DNA of 64,000 nt from Lepas anatifera (lineage: Eukaryota > Arthropoda > Thecostraca > Lepadidae). The stretch's first letter is position 1. Each line of letters begins with the position of its first letter. The translations under genes were made by a program, and so were the position numbers. Location of the stretch: the NCBI GenBank assembly GCA_034440635.1, contig JAOTON010001478.1, forward strand, positions 558,001 to 622,000. The letters are read 5' to 3'. Below the pieces are notes generated by a model. It was not told the DNA's origin. It made no database searches and saw nothing but the letters and a program-made list of their open reading frames with translations. Of the stretch, positions 44,275 through 54,775 are shown piece after piece.

Positions 44275-44875
44275 TCCAACATTTTTCAAAAGATTGCTTT
44301 GAAGAGAATTTGCTGAAGGGGGGTTTGGGGAGGAAAATAAGATTTTGCCTCTAGGATCCACCCCTGTATGATTGAGAGGTCCAGGCCAAGAGGACCAAAG
44401 TACAAATACACCCCATCTAAATGCACCCCACGTCGCTTCCCAGCCCCCAACCTTCGCCGATAAAGGTATCGGCGTTTCTGTGATAATATTTGACGCCTTC
44501 CCAAGGGGCTGCATCGTAAATGTGTGCGCCCTTTTGCCAAACCCCCGTCCACTTATCCGATCACGAACACCACCACCAGCAAAAGACTAAGGTGAACCAG
44601 GACTGTCATGAAACGTTGACTGCTTGTTTTCGCGATATCTTTTGCTCTGTTGGAGCCCAACTAAGAAAACCTTTCGGATGCAACGTGGGTTGAATATTCT
44701 CTTATTCTATTCTAGTGCACAAATTAGTTCGATTTATTTTTTAGGATAATACTTTTACGTTATCTTTAATAAAATTATATGCCCATTATATATACTGGCA
44801 GATATATTTTTAGTACATCCATCTGGCAGCAATAAGGTTTAGACGTTGTGTTAAATGAACAATAAACAATTCTTA
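44275..44875. other. Unassigned sequence
   Basis: Small open frames occur on both strands near 44280-44590, without recognisable domains. Confidence 0.35.
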
Positions 44876-44878
44876 GGG

Positions 44879-45003
44879 TTTTAACGACACACCAATTGCC
44901 AAGATTCAGCAGCATCGCCAACTCCCACCCTATTGGGAGGAATTTGGGAGTCAGTTTAACTTATTCAGAGGTTCCGCCGGAACTTCAACCCTGGTTTGGT
45001 GTG
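44879..45003 (-). mobile_element. SINE 3' part, truncated by a TTAA element
   Basis: On the minus strand it ends with GGCAATTGGTGTGTCGTTAAAA and contains 'ccaatagggtgggagttggc', as in the SINE at 9504. The head is missing because the element at 45004 begins there. Confidence 0.75.
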
Positions 45004-45889
45004 TTAACCTGCGCCCCACCGTGGGTTTGGCGCCACCTTCGCCCCACTGGGTTAAGTTACTCCAGAGGTCAAGTTAGGTCACGACAGGTTATTTCCACTA
45101 AAGCATGCAATGCTGAAGAAACCTGGTCATGCCTCTCATTCCATTAGAGCTATTGATATCTGGTAAATTACATTTGATAGGAAAATGTCGGGACTTTCTC
45201 TGCTTTTAAGATCATAATGACCTCCTGGCTAGAGGTTTGACCTCCAGAGGGTACCTCTTGACCTAACATGACCTGAGGTCACGAGAGGCCAGAAAGTGAC
45301 CTTGTCGTATATGAAATGAAAGCCAGGAACGATGGAGATACAACAACGTTTAATTCAGTTCTCTAGCTTAAATAGGTAAAAAATTATCGCTAAAATCAGT
45401 TTTTGACTCCTGGTCACCTGAAATGACCTCATACAGGCCAAAGGGTAAATATCGCCCTGGAATCTATGAAAGGGTAGCCAAGAACGTTGTTCTGAGAAAT
45501 CTGAGCATTTGCAATCATTTTTGTGACTTTTAGATCATAGAACAGCCTTTCCCCATGCTTTTGCAAGGGGAGAGATCACCTCGTGATCTGACCTCAGGTC
45601 ATAAAATCGACATATGCCGAATATATATTTTTTAGACCCTGAGAGGGTTCATCAAGTGTAGAAATTTTCAATCTGATCGGCCTAGAAATGTAGCTATAAA
45701 ATTGAAGGGAGGTGGCCTTGTTTGACTTCGCCCGTTGACCTGACCTAGTGTGGCCCGGAGAAAAAAATTTCAGGGATGATGGGAACATGATAGTTTGAGA
45801 GGTAGACCCCTCAACCGTGGTTCTGCGGCTTGTCGTTGTTCTGTTACTTGCTTATGGGGGCATCGATGGCCCCCGGTGGGGTGTGGATA
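45004..45889 (-). mobile_element. TTAA-type element (family H), reversed
   Basis: It starts TTAACCTGCGCCCCACCG, matching the reverse complement of the right end of 46406-47431, and ends with GGGGGCATCGATGGCCCCC and an eroded 'ggtggggtgtggataa'. The interior is rich in AGGTCA/TGACCT. It is inserted in a SINE. No coding sequence is present. Confidence 0.75.
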
Positions 45890-46405
45890 AAAATAATAAC
45901 ATTCTATTTAGCTTCAGCATATTTTTAGTATCTCAAAAGTGAATCACAAATCATCAGCTGACGCACCGTTCTTTTGCTGTGCCAAACTGGCAAAAACTTG
46001 ACTACAGTGACCTCATCCAAATGCACATTCATCCTTTGCAAAACACGATCATCGTAGTTTTCGTAGTCGACTGGCCCTTAAGCCCCTAGTATGATGATGA
46101 TCTCTCATTCACCCTCTGACTTACCACCTCATCAGGCACCCGATGCTTAAAGAACTAACCCCAGTTCTACCGCGCTGGGGCTCACAAACGCAGAAATTTG
46201 AACTCGGACGGCAGGACTTAGAGCTCAAGTGCTAGCTGTTACGGCACGGGGCTCTGGCGCCAATTTCCAGACGCCCGGCCTTAGGCAGAGATTGGCAGTA
46301 CCCGTGGCATGTTAGATCGTCCTGTGAAAACGTGAGAACGTAGTCGGTACCTTTGTGTTCGGTCTTTATTGTAAACTCAACAACCACGCTTGCATTATCA
46401 ACAGG
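45890..46405. other. Intervening sequence with a tRNA-like SINE head on the minus strand
   Basis: At about 46155-46255 the minus strand reads GTGCCGTAACAGCTAGCAC (A-box-like), then 'ccgtccgagttcaaatttc' (B-box-like), suggesting a degraded tRNA-derived SINE. The remainder is unassigned. Confidence 0.45.
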
Positions 46406-47431
46406 TTAACCCTCGCCACACCGGGGCCATCGATGGCCCCCCTAAGGTTTTTTTCAAGATAGCAGAAAAACGACGAGACGCAGCACCGCAGTTGAGGGCT
46501 CAATCTCTCACCTCATCATTTTCCCACCATCCCTGAAAATTTTTACCCCGGGTCACCCAAGGTCAGGTCACCAGGCGAGGTCAACCAAGGTCACCTCACT
46601 TCAACTTTGGAGCTCTATAAGAGCCACATTTCTTAGTCGATCGATTTGAAACTTGCTACACTCCATGACCCTTCCAGGGTCTACAACGTGTATATCCGGG
46701 ATTTTTCGATTTCGTGACCTGAGGTCAGGTCACGAGGCGACCTCTCCCATTGGAAAAGCATGGGGAAAAGCTGTCTTATGATCTAAAAATCACAAAAATG
46801 ATTGCAAATGCTCAGACTACTCAGAACAGCGTTTTTAGACACCCTTTCACGGATCCCAGGGGTCATATTTGCCCTTTGACTTTTCCAAGGTCATCCAAGG
46901 TCACCAGGGGTCAAAAACAGTATTTTGACAATAACTTTAGACCTAATTTAGCTAGAGCATTGAAACAAACACCATCGTGTATGTATGTCTCGTCACTGGC
47001 TTTCATTTGATATACGGCAAGGGCACTTTCTGACTTTTCGTGACCTCAGGTCATATTAGGTCACGAGGTGGCCTCTGGAGGTCAAACCACTGGCGGGACG
47101 TCTTTACGTTACACATAGCGGAAAAGGGATTGGCAATTTCCTATCAAATTTACTTTACCAGATCTCAATAGCTCTAATTGCATAAGAGTTATGCCCAGTT
47201 TTCGTAAGCATTGCATATTTGTTCATATTCGTGACCTTTATTGACCTCTGGAGGTCAAACCATTGACCTGAGCGCTTAAACATGTGAAGTAATTTATTAC
47301 TGAATTCACGCAAGCTTTCTAATGCAATTTGCAGATTTAAGCTAACCCCCATATTTTCGGAGTTAGAGGGGGTCATCGATGGCCCCGGTGGGGCGAAGGT
47401 GGCGCCGGACCCCCGGTGGGGCGCGGGTTAA
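46406..47431 (+). mobile_element. TTAA-type element (family H), complete
   Basis: TTAA is at 46406-46409 and 47428-47431. The ends are TTAACCCTCGCCACACCGGG and GGTGGGGCGCGGGTTAA. Subterminal palindromes share the ATCGAT core at both ends: GGGGCCATCGATGGCCCC on the left and GGGGTCATCGATGGCCCC on the right. The interior has dense AGGTCA half-sites. It is non-coding. It is piggyBac-like by target site and terminal CCCT; no transposase was seen in the window. Confidence 0.82.
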
Positions 47432-47628
47432 CTTTAAATTTGTGGAGTCAGTAGTGTTCCTTAAAAAGGGTTATGCCCTTTCTTGAGACAAGGGCAAGCC
47501 ATATTATTATCGCTCTATATTCTAGATTTCACATACCATCTGAAACACTGGGGTGTGTATCAAAAGCTAATAAGGGCGAGCTGGATTACTTGTTCGGAAA
47601 ATTGAGGTAAAATGAGTCGCGGGCCAAG

Positions 47629-48829
47629 TTAACCCTTGCCCCGGTGGCGGGTACGAGCCACCTTCGCCCTGGTGGGGGGGCTAAAAAGACCCCCACGATC
47701 TCAAAAACTAAGAAAGCTAGAAAAAAGCGCAAAACGGCAATCGAAAGCTCTTCGAAAATGATATCGAAAATACTTCGTTCATTTTTCTTGTCAGGTCGAT
47801 ATCAAGGTCACCAGAGGTCAAAATAGGTCAAAATCGCTAATATGAGGTGTACTAAGAAAACCTCATATATCTCAGAAACTATGATAGCTAGAAACATTTT
47901 TCTAACACCATTCGAAAGCTCTTGAGATGCGCTTTCATTGCAGTGGCATTCATTTTCGTGTCAGGTCAAAGCCTAGGGAGCTACAGGTCACTAAATATTG
48001 GACATATTCTTGGGAATGTCCATAGCCACCCATGCATAAGTGCGTTTACTTTTTCGGTAATAGCTTCCAAACCAAACAAGATACAGCCATAGTTGATGCA
48101 CCATTGCAATCCTCTCGTTAATACAAATCGAATGATATATGATATTGCTATGCCAGGTCAAATTTAAGAATTTGACCTGTCCCAGGTCAACGGTCTGACC
48201 CAACTTGACCTGGTATAGTCATGATGTATATCATTTGATTTCCAGTGATTATACAAACACTTTGGTGACAAAATAAAAGCTCTGTCTTTGTTTATTCAAA
48301 ATTTATAGAGAAAAACACCAAAAAATGCTTATTTGACCTAAGGTGACCTTTTAAAGGTCACAAGTCAAAATTTTTGGCATCAACATCAGAAATGGGCTAA
48401 GAGCAAGTCGCAACCGATATTTGAAGTTGATTCCATCCATACTTACTGAGAAAAGCTCATTTCGTCATTTTCCCCATGTATTTACAATGGGGAGGTCATG
48501 CTCTGCACATGACCTTAGGTCACCAATATCAAAAATCCCGGAACAAGTGTTGTAGCTCCTGGTGGGCCCAATATGTGGTATGAGTTTCAACTTGATCGAT
48601 TAAACCTTCTTTTAGTTATGCGGTCCTAAGTATTTTTGAGGTGAGGTCACTTCACCTGGCCTGGTGACCTGACCTGATATGACCTTGAGCCAAAATTTTC
48701 AGGAAATATGTAAAAATGATGAAGGAACAGCTAGACCAAGTTTGGCGGCGCTGCGCGCCGCCGTTTTTTGGTCACTTTGGAAAAACCCGAGGGGGGGTCT
48801 AAAAAGACCCCCACCCGGGCGAAGGTTAA
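47629..48829. mobile_element. TTAA-type element (family I), complete
   Basis: TTAA is at 47629-47632 and 48826-48829. Subterminal palindromes built on TCTAAAAAGACCCCC occur at both ends (about 47672-47695 and 48791-48813). The interior is AGGTCA-rich and contains the palindrome GGCGGCGCTGCGCGCCGCC near 48744. It is non-coding. Confidence 0.8.
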
Positions 48830-48938
48830 GCCAATCCCCTTATCTCAACGTGTCAAAAGTGAGGGGAGTGGAAGCATACCCTGGTGAAGCAAGCTCTCTG
48901 CCGCTATGGCCGTTGTGCTGAAGAGCACTGAAACTCCC

Positions 48939-49914
48939 TTAACCCGCCCCCGGTGGGCCTCCGAGCCACCTTCGCCCTGGGGGGAGGGGTGTTTGAACAC
49001 CCCCTCGAACTCTGCCCCTATGCAGGCTAGCGAAAACACGCTAACACTGATGGATAGCTCATAAAAATTTATGAACAAACTATATGAGTCATTTTTTGCC
49101 TCAGGTCAATATTGAGTTGATGACAGGTCACAAGAGGTGGGAATTTTGAGTAGAGTTTTCCGGCTCTAGCGTCTGACAGAGTTGAGTTAGAATCATTTTT
49201 AGGCACCATTTGCTTCCTTTCGTGACGGCAAATCGAATGTATATATATATATTTTATATATATATATATATATATATTATGACCATACTAGGTTAAGACA
49301 CAAAAATGTCCTGACTTCAGAACAGGTCAAGGTCACTTTTTAAATCTACCATAGTCAATACGCATATCAATCGAATCGCAATAGCAGTCCAAACGCAATG
49401 CTATCAAAATAAAAACTGCATCATCATTTCATACAAAGTTATTGACCTAAGTCTATAAACAACTTATATAGCCCCATAGGACCTCTCAGAAGTAACAGGC
49501 CAAAAATGCAACATGAATCTGGAAAGGGGCCCAGGATAGATTTGGAGAATATGAAGGTATTCTAGGATGTATCTACAGAAATACAGCCCAAGTTCTGTTT
49601 TCCCATGTATTTCCAATGGAGAGGTCATGGTCTGTATTTGACCTTAGGTCATGGATATGAAAAATACCGGAATATATGTTGTAGCACTTGGTGAGCCTAT
49701 TATGTGGTATAAGTTTCAATCCGATAGATTCAACCATTTATTGCTTATACCACCTTAAACATTTCTGGAGATGAGATCACTTGACCTGCACTGGTGACCT
49801 TACCTGAGATGACCCAGCCTTAAAGTTTGGGGAAAGTTGCGGAATTTTTTTCTCGTGCCGCCGGAAAAAACACGAGGGGGGTTTTAAAACACCCCCTATC
49901 GGAGCGAGGGTTCA
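48939..49914. mobile_element. TTAA-type element (family J), complete, one end mutated
   Basis: TTAA is at 48939-48942 and TTCA at 49911-49914 (a decayed TTAA). Palindromes GGGGTGTTTGAACACCCC (left) and GGGGTTTTAAAACACCCC (right) lie inside the ends. The interior is AGGTCA-rich with a short (TA)n tract at 49239-49279. It is non-coding. Confidence 0.75.
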
Positions 49915-50034
49915 AACACACAAGGAAACGAGTACTTGCTCTCAGCATGGCTGACAAGAGCTCGATAAACCGAGGGAAAATGTAAGTACTACAAATTATC
50001 GAAAAAGCTACAAATGATCCTCGGGGCCTTGAAA

Positions 50035-50295
50035 GTGTGTTGCAGTCCCGGGAGTTCCAGTGTTGCAGTCCCGCGAGTCGATTTGTTGATTTGATTTGTC
50101 CCGGGAGTGAGTGTGTTGCAGTCCCAGGAGTTGCTGTGTTGCAGTCCCAGGAGTTGCTGTGTTGCAGTCCCAGGAGTTGCTGTGTTGCAGTCCCAGGAGC
50201 TGCTGTGTTGCAGCCCGGGGCTGCTGTGTTGCAGTCCCAGGAGTTGCTGTGTTGCAGTTCCGGGAGTTACTGTGCTGTACTCCCGAGAGTGGCAT
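50035..50295. repeat. 23-bp minisatellite (gttgcagtcccaggagttgctgt), about eight copies
   Basis: Clear tandem units at 50110-50265 with diverged edge units. The multiple overlapping open frames on both strands are repeat artefacts. Confidence 0.93.
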
Positions 50296-51365
50296 TTAGT
50301 TGCTATTTTATGGTACTCTTTTAAGTGCCCATGTGGGGAATATTAGCTACAAAAGACAATTTCGTCAGAGGCCGTGTTAAGACAGCAACTGGCCTTTTAT
50401 CTCCATTTTATGACCTTTGCTCCGAAAGCCAGTTGCTTATACCGGTCACTGGGTGTTGATGATGGACGCCCGTTCAGTTTTACCAGGCGCCCGGCGTCCA
50501 TTACGTCGTGAAGTGTTACGTGAATACGTTATTGAAAGAAGCACAAATATCGCGTTCGAACGGAGGCATTCGCTTTGACAGTTTAGTTTGAGCTCCATCT
50601 TAACAGCCTGGCGCTATGTGGGGCGTGCTGCTGTGATGTCCAAACATAGTACGACCCTCCTCTCGAGCGCTGTTTTGGTGTTCAAACTCAGAGTGCTATT
50701 AACAGAATAGTTATTTTCTAGGGTTTTAAGCCTTAGAAGGGTGCTGTTTTTTTTGCAGGACCTTCTCGGTGCCAATTTGATCATGATTTTAGAACTACAG
50801 ACAATTATCAGCCTAGATGCTAAATGCTTATGATTGTCACCAAAGTATGAAACTTGGCATGGTGCTAAATTGATAAATTAGCATAAAAAATGTTCCGCAT
50901 CCTCAAAACTGACTTAAATCTAGCATAGAAAATGTGTTTGCTGTCTGATTAGAATTTTCCGGGTGATCAAAATTTTACAGCGTAGCAAGGGTGGTCAGTG
51001 TCATTATCATCTGAAGTGATAGAAGCTGGCAGAATCTTAAGTTAGCAAACAAACAAAAAAATGCAGGCAAACTCAGAAAATTGCAAGTTTCTGTAAAAAA
51101 ACATGTATTTTTCTTCAATTTAAAAAATTGAAGAACAATAAATGTATTAAAAAAATGCAAATTTTCTTCAATTCCAACCGTCGTACTTGAATTAATTCAA
51201 CCGCACCACATCAAAAATCATCTGTGTGTGTGTACTTCGTAAGTTGTCCCACCAACTAAAATATGAATAGGCTAACATATTAGTCAAATACCTTGGCACA
51301 TACTCAGCGCAATGTGTGTGCACCGTAGATGCTGGTTACCGCTGCATCCAACCGCTGCCTCTAGA
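50296..51365. other. Unassigned sequence
   Basis: No gene was recognised. It includes a small inverted phrase, 'gatggacgcccg' and 'cccggcgtccatt', near 50460-50500, and an AT-rich tail. Confidence 0.35.
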
Positions 51366-52335
51366 CAACGTACGCTAATCGCTGAATCTGACAGGTAACA
51401 CTGGCCTCTGAATCCGACAGAGTACGATTACCATTGAATTCGACAGAGTACGATAGCCACTGAATTCGACAGCTAACACTGGCCACTGAATCCGACAGAG
51501 TACGATAACCACTGAATTCGACAGAGTACGCTAACCACTGAATTCGACAGCTAACACTGGCCACTGAATTCGACAGAGTACGCTAACCACTGAATTCGAC
51601 AGCTAACACTGGCCTCTGAATCCGACAGAGTACGATTACCATTGAATTCGACAGAGTACGATAGCCACTGAATTCGACAGCTAACACTGGCCACTGAATC
51701 CGACAGAGTACGATAACCACTGAATTCGACAGAGTACGATATCCACTGAATTCGACAGCTAACACTGGCCACTGAATCCGACAGAGTACGATAACCACTG
51801 AATTCGACAGAGTACGATAACCACTGAATTCGACAGAGTACGCTAACCACTGAATTCGACAGCTAACACTGGCCACTGAATTCGACAGAGTACGATAACC
51901 ACTGAATTCGACAGAGTACGATATCCACTGAATTCGACAGCTAACACTGGCCACTGAATCCGACAGAGTACGATAACCACTGAATTCGACAGAGTACGAT
52001 AACCACTGAATTCGACAGAGTACGCTAACCACTGAATTCGACAGCTAACACTGGCCACTGAATTCGACAGAGTACGATAACAATTGAATTCGACAGCTAA
52101 CACTGGCCACTGAATTCGACAGAGTACGATAACAATTGAATTCGACAGCTAACACTGGCCACTGAATCCGACAGAGTACGATAACCACTGAATCCGACAG
52201 ACTACACTAACAACTGGATCCGACAGACTACACTAACAACTGGATCCTACAGACTATACTAATAACTGGATCCGACAGACTACACTAACAACTGGATCCG
52301 ACAGCTAACACTAACCACTGAATCCGACAGCGGGT
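51366..52335. repeat. 26-bp minisatellite, about 37 copies
   Basis: The unit is 'ccactgaattcgacagagta' followed by 'cgataa', alternating with a 'gctaacactgg' variant. Most units keep an EcoRI-type GAATTC, with GAATCC as the common variant. Local duplications of two to four units are obvious. Confidence 0.96.
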
Positions 52336-52560
52336 GACTGTGGAGCGCTAAGTGCTCCGGCAGCGGCAGGGCTATATCGGGCGCCCTGCGTGACTGCCGT
52401 GCTGCGCCGTAACAGGCTTCGTGCGGCGCAGCATCGACGGCAGCTGCGGTAAATCGCTGCCTTCCTCTGCCACGCTCGGGCCAGCCAGGTGTAGAAATAG
52501 GGGCACGGCATTCTGTCGTTATCCTGATAGCAACACAAGTGAGCGTGAATCGTGATGGAG
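52336..52560. other. GC- and CpG-rich segment
   Basis: A CpG-dense stretch next to AT-rich sequence, with several 'gcagc' and 'gccgtgctgcgcc' motifs. It could be a decayed CpG island or repeat; no promoter elements were identified. Confidence 0.3.
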
Positions 52561-53979
52561 TAAAAGTTATTTCCGTTCCAGTTCGGCGATGACCTGTTTT
52601 CCGAAAAGGCCCAACATGAGAAGCCGTTTCAATTGGCAGTTGGTGTTTTGAGGCGGTCACCAAAATAGACCACTTTTTGGCAGGCCACGCATGACAGTCG
52701 TACTGAAACATCTGTTTCCGAGACATTGCCATTCCGGGACATTGTCTTGGCATGCCGGGTGTAGGACCTCGTAAAATTTACACCCTTGGTGCTTCAAATT
52801 TCCCACAATGTTAAGATTATAAATTATTGCTTGCCCGACCCTAACCATCAAATAAAACTGCCCTATCCTACACACAAAACAAGACTGGCCTATCCTACGA
52901 TGTTGTCAACCTTTTGGACGGAGAATGAGGGTGTCAGACACCATGGAAATATGAAACTCGGTTCTAATTCTATAATAAGTATTGCAACGTATATTGGTAT
53001 TGATTAAAGAAGCACTTCCTCGGTGTAACTATCACACAGTCCTTACACAAAGCCATTTATTCACATAGAACGTTCAGTTCCGGAGCTCCAGAAATGAGAT
53101 GGGACTGGATAAAATAACCCAGATTCTATCCGGCATGGGATATGAATTTTTCGAAATTTCGAAAGAAACAAACCGGTATGACAGGAATGAAGCGAGAAGA
53201 CTCTTTGAGAATCTTTGAGACACTTTCGGGGACGGAACGGAACGCGATAGGGATGGATGGAGCAAAATGATATGGACGTACACATTTTCCCATGAAGATA
53301 TTTTGGGATATTTGATCTGCAAATACATCCAGTCATTCAGTTTTGCAAAATGATACAGCATCCTTATGGGGACAGTGCCCATGGCAGCTTAGGCAAGACA
53401 TTGATTGATTAATTCAAATTCACCTGAAATGAGCCTATTTTCGGCACATTCTGTACTCCTTTCTTCATGCAAGGCTAAAAGATATCCCTTTTGCTTTGTC
53501 TGACCCTTGAAGAAATTATTCGCTGAACATTAAGCATTATAACTTAACCATATTTAGGTGTTGCAACGAGCTAAACATAAACCACCCAACTCAATTCTCC
53601 TGCATAAGATTATTCACACTCTTATTATTAATATTTGGCGTTTTGCCTCTCGGATAGCCAGTTTTGTCCCCGCTCGTATCCAGCCCTGGGCAGCCCCTGC
53701 CAGTGGCGGCTCCCGACCGCTCCTTCTGCCCTGCGCCACGGGACTGGGCCGGGCATGGATTACTGGACTGGAAGGTGGTGTCTGCGTGCGTTGTCGTACA
53801 GTCCTGACAAGGCCAGTCAGTGGAGGTACACTTCTGTACTGCAAAGCCTCCAAAATATTATTCATACGGCCGAAAAACGGAATTCTATAATTCCGAATTC
53901 TATAAAACCGAATTCTATTGTTCAGAATTCAAAATTCTATAATGACCCAGCTGAGAATAGGTATGTCGAAACTTAACAC
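52561..53979. other. Unassigned sequence
   Basis: No gene was recognised. About 53880-53945 has short 'aattctat' repeats. Open frames of up to 113 codons near 53560-53980 have no recognisable domain. Confidence 0.35.
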
Positions 53980-54249
53980 ACATACATTCCAGGTTCAAAA
54001 ATCCACTATACCGTTTTGTGAGTGCGGTCATAGGAGTTAGGACACCAAACATTCGAAAATATCACAGACATCATAGGAAGGAATTTCAGAACCTTTACCA
54101 GCACCGACAAACTAAAAATTCTGCTTCATGGACATAATCTGCCAAAAGGTATAGACAGGCTTGTAGCTCAGGGGGCTCAAAATTTTGTCAGAAGCACTAG
54201 ACGATTTTAACAAAATTGTCAGCAAGGCACGTCGGCGTCGTCTGTCGTA

Positions 54250-54250
<1 letters not shown>
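53980..54250 (+). pseudogene. Non-LTR retrotransposon 3' end, heavily decayed
   Basis: At 54011 one frame reads PFCECGHRS, a stop, then DTKH, which resembles the C-x-CG...E-T-x-H-x-x-x-x-C motif near the C terminus of many LINE proteins. A second frame (54082-54210) reads DKLKILLHGHNLPK and ends in VRSTRRF before TAA, like the usual LINE C-terminal tail. Stops and frameshifts show it is dead. It is followed directly by a (TA)n tract, probably the element's 3' simple-repeat tail. Confidence 0.55.

Positions 54251-54327
<77 letters not shown>
54251..54327. repeat. (TA)n microsatellite
   Basis: An uninterrupted TA tract of about 76 bp between the LINE 3' end and the perfect inverted repeat. Confidence 0.97.
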
Positions 54328-54330
<3 letters not shown>

Positions 54331-54670
54331 TGTTGTGGGAATGACCTAGGACCCTAAAAAGATGATACAGATGACAGTAAAAGCGCTAAAAGACTGGCAG
54401 CCTAAAACGCCAAAGTCCAGAAACTAAAACGTCTCAACCCTAAAAAGCCCAAAAAGGCTACGTCAAGGTAAAGATAAGAAGAAAAAAGCGTGGGGTGAGG
54501 TAAATACAACGTTTCGGTCTTGGACCGTCGTCAGGCGAGGGGACCCCTCGCTTTTTAGGGTTGAGACGTTTTAGTTTCTGGACTTTGGCGTTTTAGGCTG
54601 CCAGTCTTTTAGCGCTTTTACTGTCATCTGTATCATCTTTTTAGGGTCCTAGGTCATTCCCACAACACTC
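54328..54670. mobile_element. Perfect 121-bp inverted repeat (fold-back element)
   Basis: The left arm 54328-54448 and right arm 54550-54670 are exact reverse complements by base-by-base reading, with a 101-bp spacer. The outer ends read GAGTGTTGTGGG and CCCACAACACTC. The spacer's minus strand has CTGACGA, a stem (GGTC/GACC) and GAAAC. The element sits between two (TA)n tracts. It is non-coding. It could be a Penelope-derived fold-back, a MITE or a recent palindromic duplication. Confidence 0.85.
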
Positions 54671-54713
54671 TGCGGTTTATGGCACCCTATCTTCAGCAGG
54701 CCTTCCGAGAACT

Positions 54714-54714
<1 letters not shown>

Positions 54715-54773
<59 letters not shown>
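54715..54773. repeat. (TA)n microsatellite
   Basis: An uninterrupted TA tract of about 58 bp, right of the fold-back element. Confidence 0.97.
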
Positions 54774-54775
<2 letters not shown>

